Origin: Streptomyces cyaneochromogenes
GTDB taxonomy: Bacteria; Actinomycetota; Actinomycetes; Streptomycetales; Streptomycetaceae
Reading direction: 5' to 3'
Length of the DNA: 64,000 bases
Assembly: GCF_003963535.1 (NCBI RefSeq)
Contig: NZ_CP034539.1
Location: forward strand, 9,796,001 to 9,860,000
Part shown: positions 1 to 7,463 of the stretch, one piece after another
How positions within the stretch are numbered: position 1 is the first letter of the stretch
How the letters are laid out: each line of letters begins with the position of its first letter
Translations under genes and position numbers: made by a program
Notes under the pieces: model-generated
What the model saw: only the letters and a program-made list of their open reading frames with translations
Databases searched by the model: none
What the model was told of the DNA's origin: nothing

Positions 1-167
1 GAGACAGGAGGGAGCGCGATCGCCGCGACAGGTCGCACGGTCGGGCAGCGCGCCGAGACCGTTCGCGACGACGTGGCTCGCACACGGCGGCGATCGCTTC
101 GGCCATCGGTATCGTCCGCCCCGACGCACCGGCCCACGGCACCGCAGCCGCGAGGAGGAGGATCACC

Positions 168-2138
168 ATGGCCGATCACCGGCAGGGGACCGAGCCGGGC
201 GGCGAATCCGCGGCGCGGGCGCCGCAGGGGCACGGGGCGAGCGCACGGGAGACCGTGCGGCTCGCGGTGGTCGTCGGTGCCCTCGGCGTGGTCTTCGGCG
301 ACATCGGGACCAGCCCGATCTACACCATCCAGACCGTGTTCAACCCCGACGACCCGCACCCCGTCCCGGTCAGCACGGACAACGTGTACGGGGTGGTGTC
401 CCTGGTGTTCTGGTCCGTGATGATCATCGTGACGGTCACCTATGTACTGCTCGCGATGCGCGCCGACAACGACGGCGAGGGCGGCATCATGGCGCTCATC
501 ACCCTGCTGCGGCGCTGGAACGCCCAGCGCGGCCGCAGAGCCGCCGTCGTCCTGGCCGCGCTCGGTATCTTCGGCGCGTCGCTCTTCTTCGGCGACAGCA
601 TGATCACCCCGGCCATCTCGGTGCTGTCGGCGGTCGAGGGGCTCAAGGTCGTCGAGCCGTCGCTGGAGGACGCGGTCGTGCCCATCACCGCGGTGATCAT
701 CGTGCTGCTGTTCCTGGTGCAGCGCCGGGGAACCGCGGCGGTGGGCAGGATCTTCGGGCCCGTGATGATCGCCTGGTTCGTGGCGATCGGCGCGTGCGGC
801 GTCGTCGGCATCACCGACCACCCGGACATCCTCAAGGCGCTGTCGCCGACGTACGCGTGGGGCTTCCTGTTCGGCCACTGGGGCACCGCCTTCTTCGCCC
901 TGGCCGCGATCGTCCTGTCGGTCACCGGCGCCGAGGCGCTGTACGCGGACATGGGGCACTTCGGCCGCCGGGCGATCACCCGGGGCTGGCTGGTCCTCGT
1001 CCTGCCCTCCTGTGTGCTCAGCTACATGGGTCAGGGTGCGCTGATCCTCGACGACCCGGCGAACATCAGCAGCCCGTTCTTCCTGCTCGTGCCCGACTGG
1101 GGGCGCTGGCCGATGGTCCTGCTGGCGACGGCGGCCACCGTGATCGCCTCCCAGGCGGTGATCACCGGCGCGTACTCCGTCGCCTCCCAGGCGGCCAAGC
1201 TCGGCTACCTGCCGCGGCTGCGCATCGCGCACACCTCCGAGTCGACCATCGGCCAGATCTACGTCCCCTGGATCAACTGGCTGCTGATGGTCTCGGTCCT
1301 CACCCTGGTCTTCGCCTTCCGCTCCTCGGAGGCGCTGGCCTACGCGTTCGGCATGGCGGTCACCGGCACCATCACCATCACCACCCTGCTCTTCTTCTAC
1401 GTCGCCCGCGCCAAGTGGGGAACGCCCAAGTGGCTGCTCGCCGTCGGCGGGGGCGTGCTCCTCCTCGTGGACCTGCTGTTCGTGGCGGCCAACATGACCA
1501 AGCTGGTGCACGGAGCGTGGCTGCCGCTGCTGATCGGCCTCACGGCCTTCACCGTCATGACGACCTGGCAGCGCGGCCGTGAACTGGTCACCGCGGCACG
1601 GGCGCGCGCTGAAGGGCCGCTGCCCGAGTTCGTCGACGACCTGCGCAGCGGCAAGGCCGCGACGCGCCAGGTCCCCGGCACGGCCGTCTTCCTCAACCGG
1701 GGCAAGGAGACCACCCCGTTGGCCATGCGGGCCAACGTCGAGCACAACCACGTCCGGCACGAGCAGGTCGTGATCCTCGCCCTGCAGACCGAGCCGGTGC
1801 CCCGGGTCCCGGCCGACCAGCGGGTCGTCGTGGACGACCTGGGCTACGCCGACGACGGGATCATCCACGTCACCGCCCGGTTCGGCTACATGGACATCCC
1901 GGACGTGCCCGGCACCCTGGCGCTCCTCGACCCGTCCGCGACCGAAGGGCCGTTGCGGCTCGACGACGCTTCCTACTTCCTGTCGAAGATCGAGCTGCGG
2001 CGCGGCAAGGCACGCACCATGGCGCCCTGGCGCAAGCGGCTGTTCATCGCCACGTCCTACATCACGGCCGACGCCGCCGAGTACTTCAGCCTCCCGCGCG
2101 ACCGCACGGTCATCATGGGCTCGCACATCGAGGTGTAG
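168..2138 (+). CDS. kup: Kup-family potassium uptake transporter
   Basis: A 656-residue membrane protein of the Kup/HAK/KUP family, which imports K+ (probably with H+) across the cytoplasmic membrane. The family signature GDIGTSPIYT lies at about residues 45-54, followed by about 12 hydrophobic segments to about residue 470. HGAWLPLLIG is the usual motif before the last membrane segment. A soluble C-terminal domain follows, as is normal for the family, and the length is typical. The ATG at 168 follows a strong ribosome binding site (GAGGAGGAGG, seven bases upstream). It stands alone and is convergent with the next gene across a hairpin. The 167 bases upstream are at the window edge, and I see no riboswitch or other gene in them. 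Confidence 0.95.
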   Translation: MADHRQGTEPGGESAARAPQGHGASARETVRLAVVVGALGVVFGDIGTSPIYTIQTVFNPDDPHPVPVSTDNVYGVVSLVFWSVMIIVTVTYVLLAMRADNDGEGGIMALITLLRRWNAQRGRRAAVVLAALGIFGASLFFGDSMITPAISVLSAVEGLKVVEPSLEDAVVPITAVIIVLLFLVQRRGTAAVGRIFGPVMIAWFVAIGACGVVGITDHPDILKALSPTYAWGFLFGHWGTAFFALAAIVLSVTGAEALYADMGHFGRRAITRGWLVLVLPSCVLSYMGQGALILDDPANISSPFFLLVPDWGRWPMVLLATAATVIASQAVITGAYSVASQAAKLGYLPRLRIAHTSESTIGQIYVPWINWLLMVSVLTLVFAFRSSEALAYAFGMAVTGTITITTLLFFYVARAKWGTPKWLLAVGGGVLLLVDLLFVAANMTKLVHGAWLPLLIGLTAFTVMTTWQRGRELVTAARARAEGPLPEFVDDLRSGKAATRQVPGTAVFLNRGKETTPLAMRANVEHNHVRHEQVVILALQTEPVPRVPADQRVVVDDLGYADDGIIHVTARFGYMDIPDVPGTLALLDPSATEGPLRLDDASYFLSKIELRRGKARTMAPWRKRLFIATSYITADAAEYFSLPRDRTVIMGSHIEV

Positions 2139-2155
2139 CCGCGCCGCGGAAGGCA

Positions 2156-2187
2156 TGGTCCGCGCCCGCACCGGCGGACGCGGACCA
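2156..2187. terminator. bidirectional hairpin between convergent genes
   Basis: A 9-bp perfect inverted repeat, TGGTCCGCG at 2156-2164 and CGCGGACCA at 2179-2187, with a 14-base loop that can pair further. It fills the 57-bp gap between the kup and arginine-deiminase stop codons. There is no T-tract, which is common for terminators in high-GC actinobacteria. Confidence 0.6.
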
Positions 2188-2195
2188 CATGGCCG

Positions 2196-4151
2196 TCAGT
2201 TCGACTTCCACCAGGCCGCGGCGGTCTCACGCAGGGTGTTGGTTCCGCAGTGCACCTCGCCCATGCCCAGGTGGTAGGTGTACCAGTCGTCGATGTACGA
2301 CACCTTCAGACCGACTCGCGTGTACACGGCCGTGACGGCCCGCGTGAAGATGTCCTCGCCGCCGATGACGGGGCCCCACTGGCGCGGGGCGAGATAGCGG
2401 TCGCGGGCGAGCAGGACACCGTTGACGGCGCCGGGGACGTAGGCGCTCGTCGGGACCGCGGCGGCCCGGCCTGCGGAGGCGCGGTGGTCATCAGCGAGCC
2501 ATTGCTGCTGGCCGTACCTGCCGAGCGCGTCCACGAGCGCCGGGTCGCCGCCCATCCGCGTCAGACGCGGCACGGACACCTCCTGCCCGTCGGCCGACGA
2601 CATCTCGGCCTCCCGGGTGTACAGGGCCGGCACGCGCACGATCTCCTCGTCGGTGACGCCCGTCTCGCGCTTGAGGATGTCGAGGTTGGCCGCGATGCGC
2701 TGAGCGGCCATGGTGTTGTCGGCCACGAAGTGCCGGGCGGCGAGGGCCTGGTCGATGGTCTCCTTCGGCGCCGGCTGGTCGCCCCGGCGGGGAACGGAGA
2801 ACATCCTGGTCCCGCCGTGGCCGTCCCGCTGCGCGTCGCGCAGGAGCTTCAGCCCGGCCTGCGGGTCGGCGACCCCGATCCGCCAGCCGCGCGGGGTGTC
2901 CGCGGGCAGGAACTGCACGAACTCGTCGACGTGGCCGACGCCCAGCCACGAGGTGTCCAGCAGGAGCGGGTCCTGCAGGCCCTGGGACTTCAGCAGGGTG
3001 CGCATCGCCTGCGCGGGCTTGGAACCGGTGTCCTTGCGGTGGCCCATGACGATGCGGCCGGCCGGGAAGGAGCGCCCGCCGTGCGTGTAGGGCGGAACGG
3101 TCTCCAGGTTCCCCATCGAGTTGAGCGTCCACTCCTCCGAGTCGCGCACGCCGGAGACCTGCACCACGCCGACGTCGCGGCCGCGCACCTTCTCGAACAG
3201 CTCCCGGCCCGCCTCCCGGTCGGGCTGCGCCGAGCGCAGCATCACGCGCATCGCCTGCCGGCGCCCGCCCGGGCCGGTCATGCTGACGTAGGCCGGCTCG
3301 ACGAAGTCCTGCGCCCAGATGTCGCCGTACTTGTCGAAGGTCACGAGCGGCTTGGTGATCCCGGCGCGCCGCACCTCGGTCTGCAGGTTCTTCACGAACT
3401 GCCGGTAGGGCTGGTCGGCGGCGCTGTCGCCGGGCACCTTGGTGACCATGACCTGCTGGGTGTTCTGCAGGTGGTGGTGGGTCAGGAGCGGGGCGACGCG
3501 CAGGGTGACCGCGTCGGACGTGGTCCGGCCGGCGGACGTCACGTTCAACCGGATCACCGCCCGGCCGTCCCACTTCGCGGTGTCCCGGATGATGTCGGTG
3601 GCCTCGACGCCGAACTCCACGCCGGAGCGCAACTCCGCCGCCGACAGCCGGGTGCCGGCCGTGACCAGGACCCAGCCACCGGAGCGCTTGAGGAAGACCC
3701 GGGTGTACTTGGCCCCGGCCGTCACCTGCACGCTGCCCTTCGCCCCGGACGCCAGGCCCGGCATCGGCACCGAGCGGACCCGGGCGAGATCGGCGGCGTC
3801 GGCACTCCCGTTGACCTTCTTGTCGGAGGCGTCGTTGCAGGCGGCCAGCTTGGCGTCGGACAACGGCCGCCCGCCCGGGCCCTTGACCGGGCAGCGCTCG
3901 GTGTCGTCGTCGAGGTTGGGGAGGTGAACCGCTCCCCGGCCGACGGACCATCTGTCCTCGCCGGCCGTGTCGGTGTCACCGGTGATGTCGACCCGGCCGT
4001 CGCGGTCGACGTCCGCGCGGAGATCGGCGGTCCCGGCCGAGGGTGCCGCGACGGCGGGGGAGAGCGGGGAGGCGAGCACCGAGCCCGCCGCGGTGAGGGC
4101 GAGGAGCACCTGCCCCGCAGAGGTCGTGTGTATACGCGTACGTGTGCGCAC
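2196..4151 (-). CDS. secreted protein-arginine deiminase (PAD) family enzyme
   Basis: A 651-residue exported protein with a signal peptide (basic MRTRTRIH, hydrophobic core, AxA-type cleavage near residue 36). The C-terminal two-thirds match the protein-arginine deiminase catalytic domain, which converts peptidyl-arginine to citrulline. All four catalytic positions known from human PAD4 can be aligned: D282 (WAQDF), H407 and D409 (VGHVDEF), and C635 (EVHCGTN). A calcium-loop-like stretch, DVDRDGRVDITGD, lies at about residues 47-59, just after the signal. The GTG start follows AAAGGGAT. The next gene upstream on this strand is an EamA exporter, 191 bp away, so it probably has its own promoter. 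PAD enzymes are uncommon in bacteria; the substrate is unknown and the activity is inferred from the motifs. Confidence 0.88.
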   Translation of the reverse strand: MRTRTRIHTTSAGQVLLALTAAGSVLASPLSPAVAAPSAGTADLRADVDRDGRVDITGDTDTAGEDRWSVGRGAVHLPNLDDDTERCPVKGPGGRPLSDAKLAACNDASDKKVNGSADAADLARVRSVPMPGLASGAKGSVQVTAGAKYTRVFLKRSGGWVLVTAGTRLSAAELRSGVEFGVEATDIIRDTAKWDGRAVIRLNVTSAGRTTSDAVTLRVAPLLTHHHLQNTQQVMVTKVPGDSAADQPYRQFVKNLQTEVRRAGITKPLVTFDKYGDIWAQDFVEPAYVSMTGPGGRRQAMRVMLRSAQPDREAGRELFEKVRGRDVGVVQVSGVRDSEEWTLNSMGNLETVPPYTHGGRSFPAGRIVMGHRKDTGSKPAQAMRTLLKSQGLQDPLLLDTSWLGVGHVDEFVQFLPADTPRGWRIGVADPQAGLKLLRDAQRDGHGGTRMFSVPRRGDQPAPKETIDQALAARHFVADNTMAAQRIAANLDILKRETGVTDEEIVRVPALYTREAEMSSADGQEVSVPRLTRMGGDPALVDALGRYGQQQWLADDHRASAGRAAAVPTSAYVPGAVNGVLLARDRYLAPRQWGPVIGGEDIFTRAVTAVYTRVGLKVSYIDDWYTYHLGMGEVHCGTNTLRETAAAWWKSN

Positions 4152-4225
4152 GGCGTATCCCTTTCAGGTGGGGGGTGTTTCGCCGTGCAAGAGGGGGAAC
4201 GCACGCTGTGCGTTCACTGGGGCAC

Positions 4226-4267
4226 GACAGTTGACGTCCGGGTCATTCCCGGCTGACGGCAACTGTC
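4226..4267. promoter_or_regulatory. large nested inverted repeat upstream of the PAD gene
   Basis: GACAGTTG at 4226-4233 pairs perfectly with CAACTGTC at 4260-4267, and inside it CCGGG (4238-4242) pairs with CCCGG (4248-4252). The element lies between the end of the EamA gene and the start of the PAD gene, both on the minus strand. It could be a terminator for the first, an operator or leader structure for the second, or both. Confidence 0.45.
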
Positions 4268-4342
4268 AACAGGGCCCGCAGAGTTGGTGCGCAGACGTCA
4301 GTCAGTGCGGGCCGGGGAGCCGGAGCCGTACCTTCCCGCCCG

Positions 4343-5272
4343 TCAGTTCCGCGACGTCGCAATGCTGAGCGCGTTGGCGGCCACGACGGCGCCGATGGCC
4401 GCCCACTCCGGCGCCCCGAGCTCCTGGCCCAGACCGATCAGGCCGACCAGGGCCGCGAGGACGGGGTTGACGCTCATGAACAGCCCGAAGGCCCGGGCCG
4501 GGACGTGTCGCAGGGTGAACAGGTCCGCGAGGTACGGCACGGCGGAGGCGAGCACACCGGCGGCCACCGCGCAGGCGACGGCGCCGGCCGTGGGCGGATG
4601 CCGGAGGGCGACGACGACGCCGACCGGCAGGAACGTCAGGGCGGACAGACAGGACGCGGCAGCCGCGCCCTGCGCTCCGGGGAGACGTCGGCCGACGGTG
4701 CGGTTGAGCAGGATGTACGACGCCCAGCAGACGGCGGCCAGCAGGCCCAGGGCCATCCCGAGGTAGTCGGTCGAGGGCTGCGGGCGCATCAGGGTGACGA
4801 CCCCGGCAGCGGCGATCACCGCACAGCAGACGTCGACACGGCGGCGGGAGGTCGCCAGCGCGATGGCGAGAGGGCCGAGGAACTCCAACGTCACCGCCAG
4901 GCCCAGCCCGACGCGGTCGATCGCGGAGTACAGCGAGAGGTTCATGGTGCCGAACACCAGCGCCAGCAGGGCGACCGGCCACCACTGACCCCACGTGAAC
5001 GTACGCAGCCTGGGCCTGCCGACGGCCAGCAGGACCAGGGCGGCGACGTACTGGCGGACGGCGACGACGCCCACGGGGCCGAGGACGGGGAAGGCGAGGG
5101 AGCCGATCGCGGCGCCCGTCTGGGTGGACAGACCGCTGCCGACCATGGTGGCCACACCGGCGAGACGCCCACCCGCCGGCTCTGCGGTCACGGGCGAGGA
5201 GGCGGAGGCAGGTGCGGAGGCGGGTGCGGGGGCGGACGCGGGAGCAGGCGCCGACGCGGGGCGGGTGCGCAT
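4343..5272 (-). CDS. EamA/RhtA-type inner-membrane exporter
   Basis: A 309-residue protein with about ten hydrophobic segments arranged as two EamA repeats, typical of the drug/metabolite transporter superfamily (RhtA-like amino-acid or metabolite exporters). The N-terminal 30 residues are a low-complexity Ala-Pro-Ser run (APAPASAPAPAS...), ahead of the first helix. VTLEFLGPLAIAL and ASYILLNRTVGRRLPG are characteristic. It is divergent from a LysR regulator across only 68 bp, the usual arrangement when the regulator controls the exporter. The exported compound cannot be read from sequence. Confidence 0.88.
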   Translation of the reverse strand: MRTRPASAPAPASAPAPASAPASASSPVTAEPAGGRLAGVATMVGSGLSTQTGAAIGSLAFPVLGPVGVVAVRQYVAALVLLAVGRPRLRTFTWGQWWPVALLALVFGTMNLSLYSAIDRVGLGLAVTLEFLGPLAIALATSRRRVDVCCAVIAAAGVVTLMRPQPSTDYLGMALGLLAAVCWASYILLNRTVGRRLPGAQGAAAASCLSALTFLPVGVVVALRHPPTAGAVACAVAAGVLASAVPYLADLFTLRHVPARAFGLFMSVNPVLAALVGLIGLGQELGAPEWAAIGAVVAANALSIATSRN

Positions 5273-5326
5273 GCGCTCATCGTGGGACGGCTCCGTCCTT
5301 GCGTAAAATGCGTCGCCGAGCCCAGC

Positions 5327-5340
5327 TATACGCTTCAGTC
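5327..5340 (+). promoter_or_regulatory. candidate -10 box for a leaderless lysR mRNA
   Basis: TATACG at 5327-5332 lies eight bases before the lysR ATG, which has no ribosome binding site. Transcription would begin at or next to the ATG, giving a leaderless message. No convincing -35 box is visible. Confidence 0.3.
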
Positions 5341-6222
5341 ATGGATGTTTCGGTCAACGCGTCGGTCACGGGTGTGGAGCTGAGGCAGTTGCGCGCCCTC
5401 GTCGCCATCGTCGACGAGGGCACCTTCACCGACGCCGCCATCGCCCTCGGCGTCTCCCAGGCGGCCGTCTCCCGCTCGCTGGCCTCCCTCGAACGCGCCC
5501 TGGGCGTAAGGCTGTTGCGGCGCACCTCCCGCGAAGTGACCCCGACCGGCACCGGTCTGCGGGTCCTGGCGCACGCCCGGCGCGTGCTCGGCGAGGTGGA
5601 CGACCTGGTCCGGGAGGCAGGCTCCGGGCACGCCCGGCTGCGGATGGGCTACGCCTGGGCGGCGCTCGGCCGGCACACCCCGGCCTTCCAGCGCCGCTGG
5701 GCCGCCGCGCACCCCGGGACCGATCTGCAGCTCGTGCGCGTCAACTCGGCCACGGCGGGGCTCGCGGAGGGCGCCTGCGACCTGTCCGTCGTACGCCGGC
5801 CCGTGGACGACCGGCGGTTCGACTCCGCCATCGTCGGGCTGGAGCGGCGGCTGTGCGCCGTGGCCGCCGACGACCCGCTGGCCCGGCGCCGCGCGGTCCG
5901 GCTGGCCGACCTCAGCGGCCGCACCCTCCTGGTCGACCGCCGCACCGGGACCACGACCACCGAACTGTGGCCGCCCGACGCGCGCCCGGCGACCGAGGAG
6001 ACCCACGACGTCGACGACTGGCTCACGGTGATCGCCACCGGCCGCTGCGTCGGCGTGACCGCCGAGGCCACCGCCAACCAGTACCCGCGCCCCGGTGTCG
6101 TCTACCGGCCGGTACGGGACGCCGAACCCATCGCCGTCCGGCTGGCCTGGTGGCGCGACGACCCGCATCCCGCCGCACCGGCGGCGATCGAGCTGCTCAC
6201 CGCGCTGTACCGGGGCGACTGA
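5341..6222 (+). CDS. LysR-family transcriptional regulator
   Basis: A 293-residue regulator. The N-terminal winged helix-turn-helix (about residues 14-72: LRQLRALVAIVDEGTF, then SQAAVSRSLASLERALGVRLLRR) is typical LysR. The C-terminal part is a periplasmic-binding-protein-like effector domain. The frame stays open upstream, but the ATG at 5341 fits the family N-terminus and sits just after a TATACG box. Divergent transcription from the EamA gene with a 68-bp shared promoter suggests it controls that exporter and itself. The effector is unknown. Confidence 0.9.
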   Translation: MDVSVNASVTGVELRQLRALVAIVDEGTFTDAAIALGVSQAAVSRSLASLERALGVRLLRRTSREVTPTGTGLRVLAHARRVLGEVDDLVREAGSGHARLRMGYAWAALGRHTPAFQRRWAAAHPGTDLQLVRVNSATAGLAEGACDLSVVRRPVDDRRFDSAIVGLERRLCAVAADDPLARRRAVRLADLSGRTLLVDRRTGTTTTELWPPDARPATEETHDVDDWLTVIATGRCVGVTAEATANQYPRPGVVYRPVRDAEPIAVRLAWWRDDPHPAAPAAIELLTALYRGD

Positions 6223-6563
6223 CGCCGTCGGTCCCGGGGATGCGCACAGGCCTGCGGTGGCGTGTCATGAGAGGTGTGGCGACGGGCCCGGGAAACAAGG
6301 CGGGCCACAGCAAGGGGCGGGAAGGGCCCCATCCACTTCTCGCGGATCCTGATTGCGCGGTGCACGGCCGCCAGCCGCTTCTCCGCGTCCTTGCGGGTCC
6401 TTCCCGTCACCTCCAGCACACCACGCGCGGGACGGATGCGCCAGGGCCGCTCGGCCCCGTTGCGGACGGAGGCGACACCCGGAGGTGACAAGGCGGGCTC
6501 GGCGGGTACCCATCAGCGGATCCCGCAGGGCGTGGGAGAGCCGTCGAGCGGAGGTGAGAGGCC
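6223..6563. other. intergenic region, possibly a decayed minus-strand ORF
   Basis: No confident gene. On the minus strand a short open stretch (about 6350-6490) encodes RPWRIRPARGVLEVTGRTRK and a following basic helix-like segment (DAEKRLAAVHRAIRIREKW). This reads more like protein than the surrounding random frames, but it then runs into the end of the lysR gene antisense. It may be a remnant of a small gene. Nothing else is seen. Confidence 0.3.
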
Positions 6564-6674
6564 GTGCGATTCGCGTTCCGTGACGTCGGCGCGCGCGGGC
6601 ATCCCCAGGATGCCGTCCGACTGAGGTACCGCCCCGCACCGGGCCCGGTCGCCGTCCTGCCGCGGCGGAGGTGA
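6564..6674 (+). CDS. candidate 36-codon leader ORF upstream of the phosphoglucomutase gene
   Basis: A short frame starting GTG at 6564 and ending TGA at 6674, three bases before the next ATG. It is preceded by GGAGGTGA six bases upstream, an extended Shine-Dalgarno match. The phosphoglucomutase gene has an equally good GGAGGTGA, which overlaps the stop of this frame. The peptide (VRFAFRDVGARGH..., Arg-rich) has no family I recognise. The arrangement suggests translational coupling. Coding status is inferred only from the ribosome binding site and spacing. Confidence 0.35.
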   Translation: MRFAFRDVGARGHPQDAVRLRYRPAPGPVAVLPRRR

Positions 6675-6677
6675 CCG

Positions 6678-7463
6678 ATGCACCGGCCCCGCAGCCCCGA
6701 CACGTCCCTTGAGGCGTCCCGCGCCGCGCTCGCCCCCGTGCTGCGTGACGTACGCGCCGTCGTCTTCGACACCGACGGCGTGATCACCGACTCGGCCAGG
6801 GTGCACGCCGCCGCCTGGAAGGTGGCCTTCGACGCCTTCCTGCGGGCCCACCCGCCCGAGGACCCCGGCCTGCGCCGCCCCTTCGACGAGCGGGACGACT
6901 ACCTGCGTCACGTCGACGGAAAGTCCCGCCTCGACGGAGCCGAGGCCTTCCTGGCCGCGCGCGGCATCGAGACGTCGGCCGAGACGGTACGGGCCGTCGC
7001 CGCGGACAAGGAGCGCCTGTTCACCCAGCGGTTGCGCGAGCACGGCGTCGACGCCTACCCGGGGACCGTACGGCTGGTGAAGGCACTGCGCGCCGCGGGA
7101 GTGCCCCGTGCCGCGGCCTCCGCCTCCCGGCACGCCGGTGAGCTGCTGGACCGGGCAGGGGTGCTCGACCTGTTCGACGCCCTGGTGGACGGCGGCGAGG
7201 CCGCCAGGCTGGACCTCCCGGGCAAACCGGAGCCCGATCTGTTCCTGGAAGCGGTCCGCCGGCTCGGCGTCCCGGCCGACCGGGCCGCCGTCGTCGAGGA
7301 TGCCCTGGCCGGCGTCGAGGCGGGCCGGCGAGGCGGCTTCGCCCTGGTGGTGGGGGTGGACCGGGCCGCCGGCGCGGACACCGGGGCGCGGCTGCTGCGG
7401 CACGGCGCCGACATCGTCGTACAGGACCTCGGAGAACTCTGCGCGGGAGGAGCGCCGACGTGA
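6678..7463 (+). CDS. pgmB: beta-phosphoglucomutase-like HAD hydrolase
   Basis: A 261-residue HAD-superfamily protein of the beta-phosphoglucomutase subfamily, which interconverts beta-glucose 1-phosphate and glucose 6-phosphate in the cytoplasm. The nucleophile motif FDTDG (D31, D33) lies near the start, an alpha-helical cap follows, and ASASRHAGELL, GKPEPDLF and VEDALAGVEAG supply HAD motifs II-IV. The stop overlaps the GTG of the following GH65 gene by four bases, so the two are translationally coupled. That pairing explains the function: GH65 phosphorylases release beta-glucose 1-phosphate, which this enzyme would channel to glycolysis. The same pair occurs in mycobacteria (Rv3400/Rv3401 arrangement). 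Confidence 0.9.
   Translation: MHRPRSPDTSLEASRAALAPVLRDVRAVVFDTDGVITDSARVHAAAWKVAFDAFLRAHPPEDPGLRRPFDERDDYLRHVDGKSRLDGAEAFLAARGIETSAETVRAVAADKERLFTQRLREHGVDAYPGTVRLVKALRAAGVPRAAASASRHAGELLDRAGVLDLFDALVDGGEAARLDLPGKPEPDLFLEAVRRLGVPADRAAVVEDALAGVEAGRRGGFALVVGVDRAAGADTGARLLRHGADIVVQDLGELCAGGAPT

Noticed and set aside
1..167. Riboswitch (c-di-AMP or K+-responsive) upstream of kup
   Set aside because: The stretch is short and no conserved ydaO- or M-box-like elements can be recognised.
2250..4256. A 668-codon plus-strand frame antisense to the PAD gene
   Set aside because: No signal, domain or ribosome binding site; the PAD frame has all catalytic motifs.
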